DNA of 64,000 nucleotides. Source: Erodium maritimum. Its lineage: Eukaryota > Streptophyta > Magnoliopsida > Geraniales > Geraniaceae. The stretch spans positions 44,289,825 to 44,353,824 of the forward strand of contig OY997591.1 in NCBI GenBank assembly GCA_963921825.1. Reading direction: 5' to 3'. The position numbers were made by a program, and so were the translations under genes. Positions 45,231-55,859 of this stretch are shown here, piece by piece (position 1 is the stretch's first letter; every line of letters begins with the position of its first letter). Under the pieces are notes generated by a model. The model did no database searches, was not told where the DNA came from, and worked only from the letters and a program-made list of their open reading frames with translations.

Positions 45231-45630
45231 TGTTATAAAACGATAGACAGTAAAACGAAATAGATCAAAAACCAAAACACGGAGAACACAACGATATAAC
45301 GTGGAAAACCCTTCCAAACAACGGAGATGAAAAAACCATGGGCGCCAACCAGTAAAACTTCACTATATGGAGAGTGTGTACACAATGTCAGGGATTTACA
45401 CTGATTCAACTTATTCCTCATGGCAGCTTACAGGTGGTATTTATAGGGGTGGTGTAGAGATACTTCCTACACAATACGGAAAAAAAATCTCTACAATTAA
45501 GACCCAATTTGGGAAACAGTGCATAAATTCCCTAAATTGATTACTTGCTAACTAGGCAAAGACAATTCCCTAAATTTGGTTGCTTTGTAACCAAGCCACA
45601 AACTAGCTTGAATTTGGGTCAACTTCAACA
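45231..45630 (-). mobile_element. 5' LTR of Cop-3
   Basis: 400 bp, TG to CA, next to the PBS. Several per cent different from the 3' LTR. Confidence 0.92.
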
Positions 45631-45816
45631 CATGTGATTTAATCATGTGTTGACCGAAACTCTTATGGCTTCAATTTTTTTAGCCAGAGTTTTAGTTATG
45701 GATGCATGAACTTACACTGATATGGATTGATATATGTATGTTGTATACATTCATGCATGTTGGTTGTACATCGGTATAGTTGTGGTTTTAAAGTTTATGT
45801 TCAAACTTTGGTAATT
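45631..45816. other. DNA between Cop-3 and Ath-2
   Basis: AT-rich, many ATGCATG-like words, no gene. Continues the flank seen at 41931-42229. Confidence 0.4.
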
Positions 45817-45880
45817 GATATGTTGCTTGAAGTTGGTGGATTTTCTTTTGGATTAAGGCTAATATTGATGCATGGACAGT
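45817..45880. repeat. 64-bp direct repeat flanking Ath-2, left copy
   Basis: GATATGTTGCTTGAAGTTGG to GCATGGACAGT; the right copy at 59883-59946 has one mismatch. It lies seven bases from the Ath-2 LTR here and directly against it on the right. Confidence 0.9.
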
Positions 45881-45887
45881 GATAACT

Positions 45888-47358
45888 TGACGTCCATCGG
45901 TTTTAACACAGAAAAAGACACGACAAGCGTACCGGTCATCAAGTAGTATTTTTGGAATTTAAGTTCCAGATTATCGTACCCAAGGGAGCACAAGACAAGC
46001 AATTCCTATTTAAAGTTCGTAGTTAAGCTATTTCGTTACAAATATGGTTTTTGGTTTTGAAAGATGCAAAAGTAAAAAATAATGTAAATGTGAACAAGTA
46101 TTTAGGTAAATCAAACGAAAGTAGACTCAGAGAAAAATGAATCCAGGGTATGGGTTCATAGAGACCAATTCCAATGCATTAAATGACGATGAACAACATG
46201 TAGTTATCTGATTTTAGGGGCAACGAATTATCTCTCAAACTAGTCCTAACTCCTCACGTTGTTTCAGACCCTAATGGAATCTAACCACCCAGCTCTCACG
46301 AATCAGGATGTAGGAAGACCCAAAGCACTACGTTCTTTGATAATTTCTAACTTTCGGTTTGAACCCTATGGTTATTGCAATCGTGTTAACCTAGCTATCA
46401 CTAGTATAGATTTAAACCCAATTTGTATAAGATTTCTGACCTAATTACAACCCACCTCTCACGAGTGTCAGATTGCAATTCCCACCTTCTATCAAGCCTA
46501 CCCGGGAGATAGAGCATTAAGCTTAAATCGAATACAAACCCTAAATCAAATCATCCAACTCAATAATCATTCATACATTCAACCCATTGCAAAAAAAATC
46601 TCTACTCCCCCATAACCCTAGATTATTGGGTTTTAGTTACTCATGAACAAGGAAGAAGAAGAGGCCATTGATGAACATAAACGAAGCTTCATAATTGAAT
46701 AAAGTAGAGAAATACAATACCCAATATTGATTACAATGATGTTCTTCCAAGTAGAAATCCTCTCCCCTAGCTTGCTCTTCACTCTCCTCTCTTCTTAGCT
46801 CTCAAAAATACAAGTTTAGTCTATTGGAAGGCTGAATTTTGGGTTAAATAGGGTAAAAATCGAATCTGAAACGAATTAGGGAACACAGTCCGCGCGCCCA
46901 TCACGGCTCCTTGATGGGACCCTTTACGGACCCTGTCACGGCTCCCTGATGGATTAGAGAGTTTTTGGCCGTTTTAAATCTCCATCAAGGCTCCTTGATG
47001 GGACCCGTCACGGATCATGTCCCGGCTCCGTGGTGGAGCAGAGAGTTTTGGATGGTCTCGGGCCCTTGACAAAAGTTCTATATCTCTGAATTCCCTTCGA
47101 TTTGACATAAAATTCAAGGCAATCGGAGTCTGTATGAGGAAGTTATGCCCTTTGCAATATCAGCCAACTGCCAAAACACCTAAAACCTGGTTTCCCTCTA
47201 TTTTAGCCATTTTCCGATCAAATCTCCTACAAAACATAATGAGAGACACAATACGAGTAACGAGAGAAAAATGTTCCAAATTATACAATCCCGGGACTAA
47301 AATTGTCAAGAATATGGGCTAAAAACATCTAGAATCGATGCAATTTATGTCCACATCA
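45888..47358 (-). mobile_element. 3' LTR of Ath-2 (1471 bp)
   Basis: Plus-strand TGACGTCCATCGG to GTCCACATCA. Compared with 57895-59882 it is close over about 46130-47358 and clearly more divergent over the first 220 bp. It contains a run of CACGGCTCC and CCTTGATGGGACC words (46900-47040). Confidence 0.88.
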
Positions 47359-47375
47359 ACACCCCACACTTGAAC
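47359..47375 (-). other. polypurine tract of Ath-2
   Basis: Minus strand GTTCAAGTGTGGGGTGT directly before the LTR, as in Ath-1. Confidence 0.85.
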
Positions 47376-48047
47376 TTTTCTCGTCCCAAGAAAACTAAAC
47401 TAAGAAAGCATTTTAAAGATATGTCCCGGTTAAACCCCGAGGTTCACCTCGATAGGAGGAGTCCGGACCTCCTTTATTTAAAACAAAAAAAGTAAAGATG
47501 CACGTGCAATGCATGAATCCAAAATCTAATGCATTCCTATAACACACTATATGATGCATGTAAAATGGCACAAAAAGCAGGTGATATTCAAAGTCGTGCA
47601 TAGAGGATCACATGGGTTTCTCAGAGTCGCCACATGCTAAAAATCTTACACTCATCAAAGAAGCATATGAACTAATGAATATAGTAAAGCAGGACGCTAC
47701 TCACATTAAAGAGTTAACTCTTTCCTTTTAAACTTGCATTCACTCATTCACCATAACTGTTTGTTTCCTTATTTCCCCATACATGGAGTTTAGAGATTCA
47801 TATGCTATCATGCTAGACCATTCTCCACTAATCATAAGGAACCATGGCTATTCAAGAATCAGAAAGGTCTTTATTTTGCCTTTTAATGTAAGGCTAAGCG
47901 AAGGGTATGGAAGGATAATCAAAAGAAGCTCACATAAATACCTGAAGACAAAGCTGCTTCATTTCTCACACCCACAAAGTATGTCACACATCTCAAACCC
48001 CATTTGTTTACCATCCAACTCTTGCAATCTCTAATACCATTTTTTTT
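47376..48047 (-). other. Ath-2 3' noncoding region, distal part
   Basis: Matches 6730-7554 of Ath-1 in reverse, piecewise. Ends in a T8 run against the Tek-3 LTR. No gene. Confidence 0.65.
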
Positions 48048-48774
48048 TGTCACGCACCAATTTCAGTAAACCGAACTCGGGACGCGAACGTTTTGAAAGA
48101 ATAAAACATTTTGAAACCTTTTACATAAATCACTTTAAAATCACCATTTGTTCATCAAAATAAACATTTACAACTTAAAATACGTCACAACAAGTGGGAA
48201 AAAGTATGGTATCCATCGCTAGACTCAAAATAAACCCAGAATCTCGGTCTCAGCTCTTCAAGCTTCGGAAGCTCACCTAGTCCAACCTACGACCGGTACC
48301 TGTAGGAAAACCAGCTAGGGGTGAGCGTTTGCTCACCACCACGGATAACAGACTGACTACGGCATAATTAGCAGACAATGCCGGTAACACCAACAACCAA
48401 CTCAACCCCGGGGATCACTATCCCCAAACTCAAGTAACCCAACCGACACCCACACACTGATACTTTCCTCAGCCGACTCAACACTCGGACACGTAAGGTA
48501 GACCCGACACAACGATCGAAGACCTCCTCCAAAGACACGACAGACCACCACACAACACCCAAGATCACAAAGGATCGTACTCCTGTCAGCTGCTCAGTGC
48601 TGGTTGCTAACCGGCTGGGCTCGAGCCTGCCCCACGCGCTTTGCCGATCCCTGTCAGGCTCCAGGTGGTCGACCTGTTGGCGATATATACAGCGCTGCTT
48701 TTCCGATAGCTAGTCGGAAGGGGAGCTGCCCTCTCATCGCCTAAAAACGCTCACAACCTCCCGAGACTCGAACT

Positions 48775-48905
48775 CGGTCAGGCTACCCAAAGAATGCTCG
48801 CAACTTCCTGAGACTCGAACTCGGTCAAGCCAGCCAAAGAACGCTCGCAACCTCCCGAGACTCGAACTCGGTCAGGCCAGCCAAAGAACGCTCGCAACTT
48901 ACCGA
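48775..48905. repeat. 48-bp tandem array in Tek-3
   Basis: Three units with GAGACTCGAACTCGGTCAGG and CCAAAGAAyGCTCGCAAC; the reverse occurs at 63240-63400. Confidence 0.85.
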
Positions 48906-49024
48906 TCCCTGTTAGGTAAGCCAGCCAAATACCACACCACTTCCCGACACGAAGTTGGGTCACTAACCTCGGGCAAACACAATCACAATCACAAGCAAGG
49001 TTCAACAAACAACAACAAGACCGG

Positions 49025-49480
49025 TTCAACACTCCACATGCACTCATGGCCACCCAAGACACCAACGGTAAAACACGGACTCAACAACCCCACGGGTACT
49101 CACGGCCTCCCAAGACACACCAACCATAACTCACGGGCTCAACAACCCCACGGGCACTCACGGCCTCCCAAGACACACCAACCATAACTCACGGGCTCAA
49201 CAACCCCACGGGCACTCAAGGCCTCCCAAGACACACCAACCATAACTCACAGGCTCAACAACCCCACGGGCACTCATGGCCACCAAGACACACCAACAGT
49301 ATCTCACGGGCTCAACAACCCCACGGGCACTCACGGCCTTCCAAGACACACCAACAGTAGAGACACGGGTTCAACAACCCCACATGTACTCACGGCCACC
49401 CAAGACACACCAACAGTAACTCACGGGCTCAACAACCCCACGGGCACTCACGGCCTTCCAAGACACAACAGTAAAGTACG
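49025..49480. repeat. 58-bp tandem array in Tek-3
   Basis: About eight units of ACTCACGGGCTCAACAACCC followed by CACGGGCACTCACGGCC. Unit number differs from the other Tek copies. Confidence 0.85.
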
Positions 49481-49735
49481 GGCTCTCATGGCCACCCAAG
49501 ACACAATCGTAAAATACGGGCTCTCATGGCCACCCAAGACACAACATTAAAATACGGGCTCTCATGGCCACCCAAGACACAACAGTAAAATACGGGCTCT
49601 CATGGCCACCCAAGACACAACAGTAAAATACGGGCTCTCATGGACACCCAAGACATAACAGTAATACGGGCTCTCATGGCCACCCAAGACATAACAGTAA
49701 TACGAGCTCTCATGGCCACCCAAGACATAATTTAC
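49480..49735. repeat. 39-bp tandem array in Tek-3
   Basis: About seven units of TACGGGCTCTCATGGCCACC plus CAAGACACAACAGTAAA. Tek-5 has only two (62560-62640), so this array expanded after the arms separated. Confidence 0.85.
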
Positions 49736-51459
49736 ACAAACAACCTCCGGGCATAACCAATGCCTCTAGCAGTTCTAATATCCACAGTTTCACAATCAAC
49801 CTCCGGGCATGGTCATATGCCTCCAGTAATTCTAATAACGCTAAGTTCTCTGCTCCTACGACACTACTAAGTGTCACATGCATTTCCAATACTCGCTACG
49901 TTCCCGTATCATGCCTTTCTAATATTCGATAACTTACTTAACCCACGACACCCCGGTGTCACATGCAATTCTACTGTTAACTTTCCCTAGTCAGGGCCGA
50001 GATCCGGCTACTTTTCCCTACCTCTTTAAGCGTGTCAAACCCGATGCTCTCGTTCCGATAAAGTTCCACAATTTCCCGCTTAGCCTCCTCTTTCCACGGT
50101 AGGCGACACGGTCTACAATTGTCACAATTAACACACTTTTAAGCTTGCAGGAATAAGCTGAATTCTAAAGAATTAAACGCCCAAAAGCAACCCCGAAAAT
50201 GTTGATCACTCCCAAACTTCCCAATTACTCGACATTTTCAATATTGCACCCGGAAAGGCCCGATTCGCCCGACATGACGAATCTGCCCGGGTTTTGGAAA
50301 CGCCCTTCCGGGGCTCCAAAAATTCTCGTTTTCGTTTCTACGGTCTTAGAATAATTCAAGGGTTCCTAGGCACTCGACGGAATCGAATTCCGACTTCCGA
50401 GTCATTTAATTTGCGTTTCAAGTTTCTAAAACCCGTTAAAAGCAACTTTTGCAATTTAATTCCAAATTTCGATCCGGTTGTGGATAAATGATCCGGGGAA
50501 CGTTTTAAACCACCCGAACACTAAACCCGAGCACCCGAGCACGTGGGCCCCACACGGCCATAATGGGAAAAGTTCCCTTTTCGCCCCAAAACGTTCCTAA
50601 CGAACTCCAAACCTCAACCATTCATCTTTAAACCAATCTTAAACAAAACCCAACCTAATCAACCCATTTAAACTCAAACCCTAAAATTCAAACGTTCCAA
50701 AACGAAAATCGGTTAGATGCTCACCGTAGAGAATGTCGATGTGAGCTTGAATCTTCTATCGTTGAGACGATCCAACGGTTTGATCGACGGGAATCACCAA
50801 AACTTTCAACTTCTTCTTCTCTTTTCTCTCCTTCTTCTAACTCACTTTCTCTCTCTAAAAACCTCTCATTTTTCACAAAGTAGCCGAACACACCTCTATC
50901 TCTCATCTTTGTATTTTTTCAAAACTAACACATAGCAAAAAAACCAAAATAACACTCCTTTTCATTTTGTCTTTTCTTTAAAGTCAAGGGTAAAGTTGTC
51001 CTTCCTTTTTCCTTCCACCACATTCATGACATGTGTCATGTGGGTCCCATGCCTTTTTGGAAAATATCTCCTAAATATTTTTAGTCAGATTCGCGAAATT
51101 CAGTTGTCTCGGGCCCCGAACGAGCACTTTTTCCTAGAAATTACGAAACTTCACGGGCTACAAGGAAACGGCTCAACTAAGACCGCTGCGATGACGGCTA
51201 AGCTTTTTGGATCCAAAACGGTCCTCGAATGGACCAAAACGTCGCTCGGTTGACTTTTCCAGCCAAAAGTCAACTTTTCCCAAATTGATCAGAAAGTTTC
51301 CCTGTCCCCCGGAACTCACTTTGGTCGATAACGGGGTCAACTTAAGTTCGGTATGACCCTCGGGGTCAAATTTAGGCTCAATCAAGTGTTTGCTGAATTT
51401 TTTTAAATTTTCCTGTTTTTCGCAGATTTGACTGGCGTTGACCGGGAGTGGTTATTACA

Positions 51460-52007
51460 TTATCATATAACATTTTTTGGCCATCAATGAGCTTTATATG
51501 TCCTCCTGGTGAACACTATTGTGTTCTATCAGAGGAAGAAGGAGATTGAAACCCGTTCCTTCTCCAATATTTCTTAATCCCCTTTTCCTCTGTTGTGGCT
51601 CAGTGTTGGGTGATGCCTGCAACTCAATATGGCCTAGGCTTCTTTCTTCTCTTGCTTATCCTCCAAGTTCCTGAGCCGTGAGTCTTTCCCCCTCTGTTCT
51701 TCCTTCAACCACCTGAAATCAAGACTCCAACTTTTATAATGTGGAAAGGATGTTGTTCTTACTAATGAATCTCTAAAACTTCGAGTTGTGGGTTGCTCTC
51801 TTGGTGTTGAGTGCCCAGGATTTGAGTGTGAGGATTGTTGATCCTGCAGATGTTCTTCCGGGTGTTCTTGAGACTGAACATCTACAAGCTTCAAAGTAGA
51901 AACACTGTAGCGAGTTGAAGATCTTCAAGTTGTTATTGGTAGTTACTATAGCTCATTGAGAGCATGACCAAATTGGTTTCAGGGGAACTGCTTATTCCAA
52001 CTTATGC
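51460..52007 (-). mobile_element. LIN-C fragment, copy in the left arm
   Basis: 548 bp of LINE ORF1 on the minus strand: frame 51894-51634 (MKLVDVQSQEHPEEHLQDQQ, then SWSLDFRWLKEEQRG) and, past a stop, EEKGIKKYWRRNG and SPSSSDRTQ followed by GGHIKLIDGQKM. The last part matches LIN-A ORF1 (GIKKTRRNRPSSPSSSDRTQ, KLIDGKKM). It ends abruptly at 52007 against Tek LTR sequence with two shared bases (GC). Confidence 0.85.
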
Positions 52008-53722
52008 TAAGTTCTCTGCTCCTACGACACTACTAAGTGTCACATGCATTTCCAACCTTCGATAACCTACTTAACCCACGACACCCAAGTGTCACATGCA
52101 TTTCTAATATTCGATAACCTACTTAACCCACGACACCCCGGTTTCACATGCAATTCTACTGTTAACTTTCCCTAGTCAGGGCCGAGATCCGGCTACTTTT
52201 CCCTACCTCGTATGATTTCTCCAAAAGCGCACAATCAAGCTCCGGCGTGATCTCGGTCACTCGTCTAGCTTTCCCTTTCCTCGGTCTGCAGCACGATCTA
52301 ACAAGAGCACAATTTTAAACTCTTTTAAGCTTGCAGGCATAAAATGAATTTTAATAAACTTGACGCCCAAAAGTAACCCCGACAATGTCGATCACTCCCA
52401 AACTCCCCAATTACTCGACATTGTCGACATTGGACCCGGAAAGGCCCGATTCGCCCGACATGGCGAATCTGCCCAGGTTTTGAAAACGCCCTTCCGGTGC
52501 TCTGAAAATTCCCGTTTTCGTTTCTACGGTCTTAGAATAATTCAAGGGTTCCTAGGCACTAGACGGAATAGAAATTCCGACTTCCGAGTAATTTAATTCG
52601 CGTTTAAAGTTTCTAAACCCGAAATTCCAACTTTCACAATTTAATTCCAAATTTCGATTCGGGTGTGGATTAACGACTTGGAGAACGTCCTAAACCACCC
52701 GAACACGAAAACCTGATACCCGGGCATGTGGGCCCCACATGGCCACACTGGAAAAATTCCCTTTTTGCCCCAAAACGTTCCTAACGAACCCCAAACCTCA
52801 ACCATTCATCTTTAAACCAATTCTAACCAAAACCCAACCATATTTGAATCGTTTAAACTCAAACCCTAAAATTCGAACTTAACAAAACGAAAATCGGTTT
52901 GGTGCTTACCGTAGAGGAAGACGATGTGAGTTTGATTCTCCTAACTTTGAGACGATCCAAGGGTTGAATGGAAGGGAAACGTCACAAATCCTCAAGAACA
53001 CCTCTCTTTTTCTCTTTTCTCCTTCTCTCTCTAAAACTCTCTTCTTTTCTAAAACTAACTCCTTTTTTTCTCTTTTTGTTTGAAATGAATGTGTAAGTCA
53101 TTCTTTCCCTTTTGTTTTATTTTAAAAAATTAACAACTGAGTTGTTTTCTTCGCTTCGTTTCTATGCTTTACAGAACGAATGCTTAATAAATCTTTTCGC
53201 TTATAAAAAACACTTTAAAAAGCAAACTAACCATCAAGTAGTCTTGTCTTGTTTAGTCCAATAAACCTAACACCACCACATTGGTGACATGTGGCAAGGT
53301 GGGCCCCACACTTTTTTGGAAAATATCTAGTAGATATTTTCCAATCAGATTCGCGAAAATCGGATGTTTCGGGCCCCGAACGGGCACTTTTTCCAAGAAA
53401 TTACGAAACTTCATGGGCTACAAGAAAATGGCTCAACTAAAACCGCTGCGATGACGGCTAAGCCTTTTGGATCCAAAACGGTCCTCGAATGGACCAAAAC
53501 GTCGCTCGATTGACTTTGCCAGCGAAAAGTCAACATTTCCCAAACTGAACAGAAAGTCACCCTGAGTCCCCCGGAACTCACTTTGGTCGATATCAGGGTC
53601 AACTTAAGTCCGGTATGACCCTCGGGGTCAATTCTAGGTTCAATTAAGCGTCTGTCTTAAAATTTTTAAATTTTCCTGTTTTTCGCAGGTTTGACTAGCG
53701 TTGACCGGAAGTGGTTATTACA
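52008..53722 (-). mobile_element. Tek-4: partial long LTR, right half
   Basis: Starts at a point equivalent to 49852 in Tek-3 (TAAGTTCTCTGCTCCTACGA) and runs to the LTR end TTATTACA at 53722. It differs from Tek-3 by a local tandem duplication (52040-52140) and an extra AT-rich segment (53090-53270), so it is a different LTR. It is followed by TTTTG and Ath-2 DNA. With the left end at 48048 it appears to delimit one original LTR inserted in the A/T run of Ath-2. Confidence 0.85.
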
Positions 53723-55027
53723 TTTTGCATTGAATAACTAATGGAAGCAATGATATGTCATAGCTATCTATAAGTTCACCATCTTTATAAACCACTATCA
53801 CGCCTTACCCCACACTTATTTTTTTCCTAGAGATTTTTTTATCCCTTTTTCTTTTATTTTCTTTTTCTTTGGGGTAAGGCGATGATAAAAAATTTCTCAA
53901 TACAAACCAATGACACATTATCCTTTCATCACTTTTTCTCTCTTTCGCTCACTCACTATCCCAAAAATAACAACTCTCAATGAAGCAACTAAGCCTAGAG
54001 ATATGGGTTCAAACAGTAATGGGTATACAAACATGAAACAAAAGGCACATAGGATTGTAATGTCGGGTTTAAAAACGAAAGGCTTAGGCTCAAATGGGTG
54101 ACTAAGAGATTCAATCATGAAAGGGTAGACAATTTTTAGCTCAAACCATCCATAGATGGCCTAAAATCATTTTCCTAAACAACCATGTTCCTTATTCTTA
54201 TTTCGCCTCGAATGGGTCATACATGTAGTTCTAGACTCAAATTACCATGCATGAGAATCAAAGGCAAACAACACGGGTTATAGCAAACACTCAAAAGCAA
54301 GTGGAAGAGTTAATCCTAATGCATGTGCTTTCACTACTTATTTGATTCACTCATGCTCATAAACAACCTTGATTTATGCAAGAAATAAGCAATAGCGACA
54401 ATTCAATCATCAAATCCTTAGGAACATAAACACTAGACTTGCATATCACCAGAAAATATTTTTTTCGATTTTTCAAAAAGTTTATATCACAGAATGATGC
54501 ATGAGCACACAAAAGAAAACACAATGCAATGCAAGGCATACCCCACCCCACAGTTTAAAATTAAGCACTGTCCCCAGTGTGACTCTAAACACATATTTAC
54601 CATCTAAACACATATGTACACATGCACACGATAGAAGATAAAAAATTAAGCACCCCACACTCATAGTCAGCAGGTATACAGTTCACACAACCCTATATGC
54701 ATAGTCTATCAGCACGGCAATTCAGGCACTCAGGGCCCACCAGATAGCATAAAGGAAGTAAATAGAAATAAATAGTGTAAAATAGGAAGGGTAGAGATAC
54801 TGCCCGCCGAAGACCCGCTACGTGAATTGCACTGACTGTGAAGATTCTCGTGCATGGATGATGGAGAACTCTTCGCCCGAGAGAACCTCTAGGAGGTTCG
54901 GCGCCATAGCATGCAATGTGAATGATTCCGCTCTCCATGTCATATGTTGGGGTGCCTCCCAACTAGCGCATTTTTTTATCGTCGTTAGCTCGACTATAGG
55001 GCGGCCAAGGCCGCCATTTGAGCCTAC
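53723..55027 (-). other. Ath-2 3' noncoding region, proximal part
   Basis: AT-rich, no gene. It includes CCTTACCCCACACTTAT (53803-53819) and the block GGGGTGCCTCCCAACTAGCGC at about 54951-54971, the reverse of the GGGAGGCAACCC motif in Ath-1. Frames at 54822-55218 are antisense shadows. Confidence 0.65.
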
Positions 55028-55800
55028 TCAAGGCTCATTGGAGAGCGTTGCCAAGCTCTCCCTCGCCCAGACTCCTTTACTTATCTGCTTGGGCTTTTTC
55101 CACAAGTTCACCACCAAGCTTAAGTCATTCTCTACGAGGACCCTGCATATGCAACACGATGGATTGCAACATCGAATATGATTTAACGTGTCACCTAAGG
55201 TCTTACTTTTCTGCTTAACTGCCTGCAATAATTCTTCCTCCCTGTCATTAGATAAATCAGATGATATAACAATAGGGTATAAGTCATCATCATTCAAATA
55301 AACATACTTCAAATTATTAGGGAGGACTCTCAACTCACATTGTGAATTAGGAAGGGCTTGTAGCTTAGAATCATGTGAAATTTCTAAGTCGGCTACCGAC
55401 TCATGTTTATCTATGCGTTCAATAACTTCACATGTAGGAGCAATGGTCCCCTTTTTAATTCCATTCCTTCCTTTTATATGAAATTCTTCTTGTTGATCAC
55501 CATATCTAAATATTATTGACCCGTTCTCCACATCAATTAAAGTCCTAGTTGTGGCCAAAAACGGTCTCCCAAAAATAAGAGGAATCGCATGATCCTCTTC
55601 CATGTCTAGAACTACAAAATCAGCAGGATAGATAAATTCTCCTACACTGACTAACACATCTTCTACAATTCCCCTAGGGTATTTAATGGACCTGTCTGCT
55701 AGTTGTAAAGTAATCGAAGATGGTGTTGGTTCATCCCCAAGTCCTAATTTCTTAAATATTGAAAGTGGCATAAGATTTACACTCGCTCCTGGTCACATAA
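55028..55800 (-). pseudogene. Ath-2 aspartic protease and start of RT, pol truncated
   Basis: Frame 55771-55028 (247 codons) starts just inside the protease active-site region (NLMPLSIFKKLGLGDEP). The preceding active-site codons (about 55775-55800) are one base out of frame. It continues TLQLADRSIKYPRGIVEDV, VGEFIYPADFVVLDM and PLIFGRPFLATTRTLIDV, the Athila-type protease. After that LPNNLKYVYLNDDDLYPIVI and EEELLQAVKQ are the conserved lead-in to RT, and the match ends near CRVLVEND. About 50 unmatched codons follow and then the 3' noncoding motif, so RT, RNase H and integrase are gone. Confidence 0.85.
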
Positions 55801-55859
55801 GGACTTTGCAAATGAAACTTTACCTACCTCACATGGAACATTGAAACTACCTGGGTCCT

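Larger units (their letters stand above)
42230..45630 (-). mobile_element. Cop-3: Copia element lacking reverse transcriptase
   Basis: Two LTRs of about 400 bp, PBS, gag, protease, integrase and polypurine tract on the minus strand, 3.4 kb in total against about 5 kb for complete relatives. The flanks read TATGT (left) and CATGT (right), an imperfect 5-bp target duplication. The LTRs differ at several per cent of sites, so it is much older than Cop-1 and Cop-2. Confidence 0.9.
48048..51459 (-). mobile_element. Tek-3: long LTR copy, outer arm of the inverted repeat
   Basis: Complete LTR in minus orientation from TGTCACGCACC (48048) to GTGGTTATTACA (51459), 3412 bp. Left neighbour is Ath-2; right neighbour is LINE DNA (LIN-C). 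It belongs with Tek-5 (60758-64000), including the segment with CTCCTGTCAGCTGCTCAGTG near 48590 that Tek-1 lacks. No PBS follows, so it is not part of a full element here. Confidence 0.88.

Noticed and set aside
49025-49735. CRISPR-like array of regularly spaced repeats
   Set aside because: Units are contiguous tandem repeats without unique spacers, in a plant LTR, with no cas genes.
50717-50935. 72-codon ORF conserved at 61282-61500 with one change
   Set aside because: Conservation reflects the recent duplication of the Tek-3/Tek-5 arms; the frame is not kept in Tek-1 or Tek-4.
54822-55218. Plus-strand frames of 119 and 66 codons
   Set aside because: Antisense to Ath-2 protease end and the 3' motif; no supporting domain.
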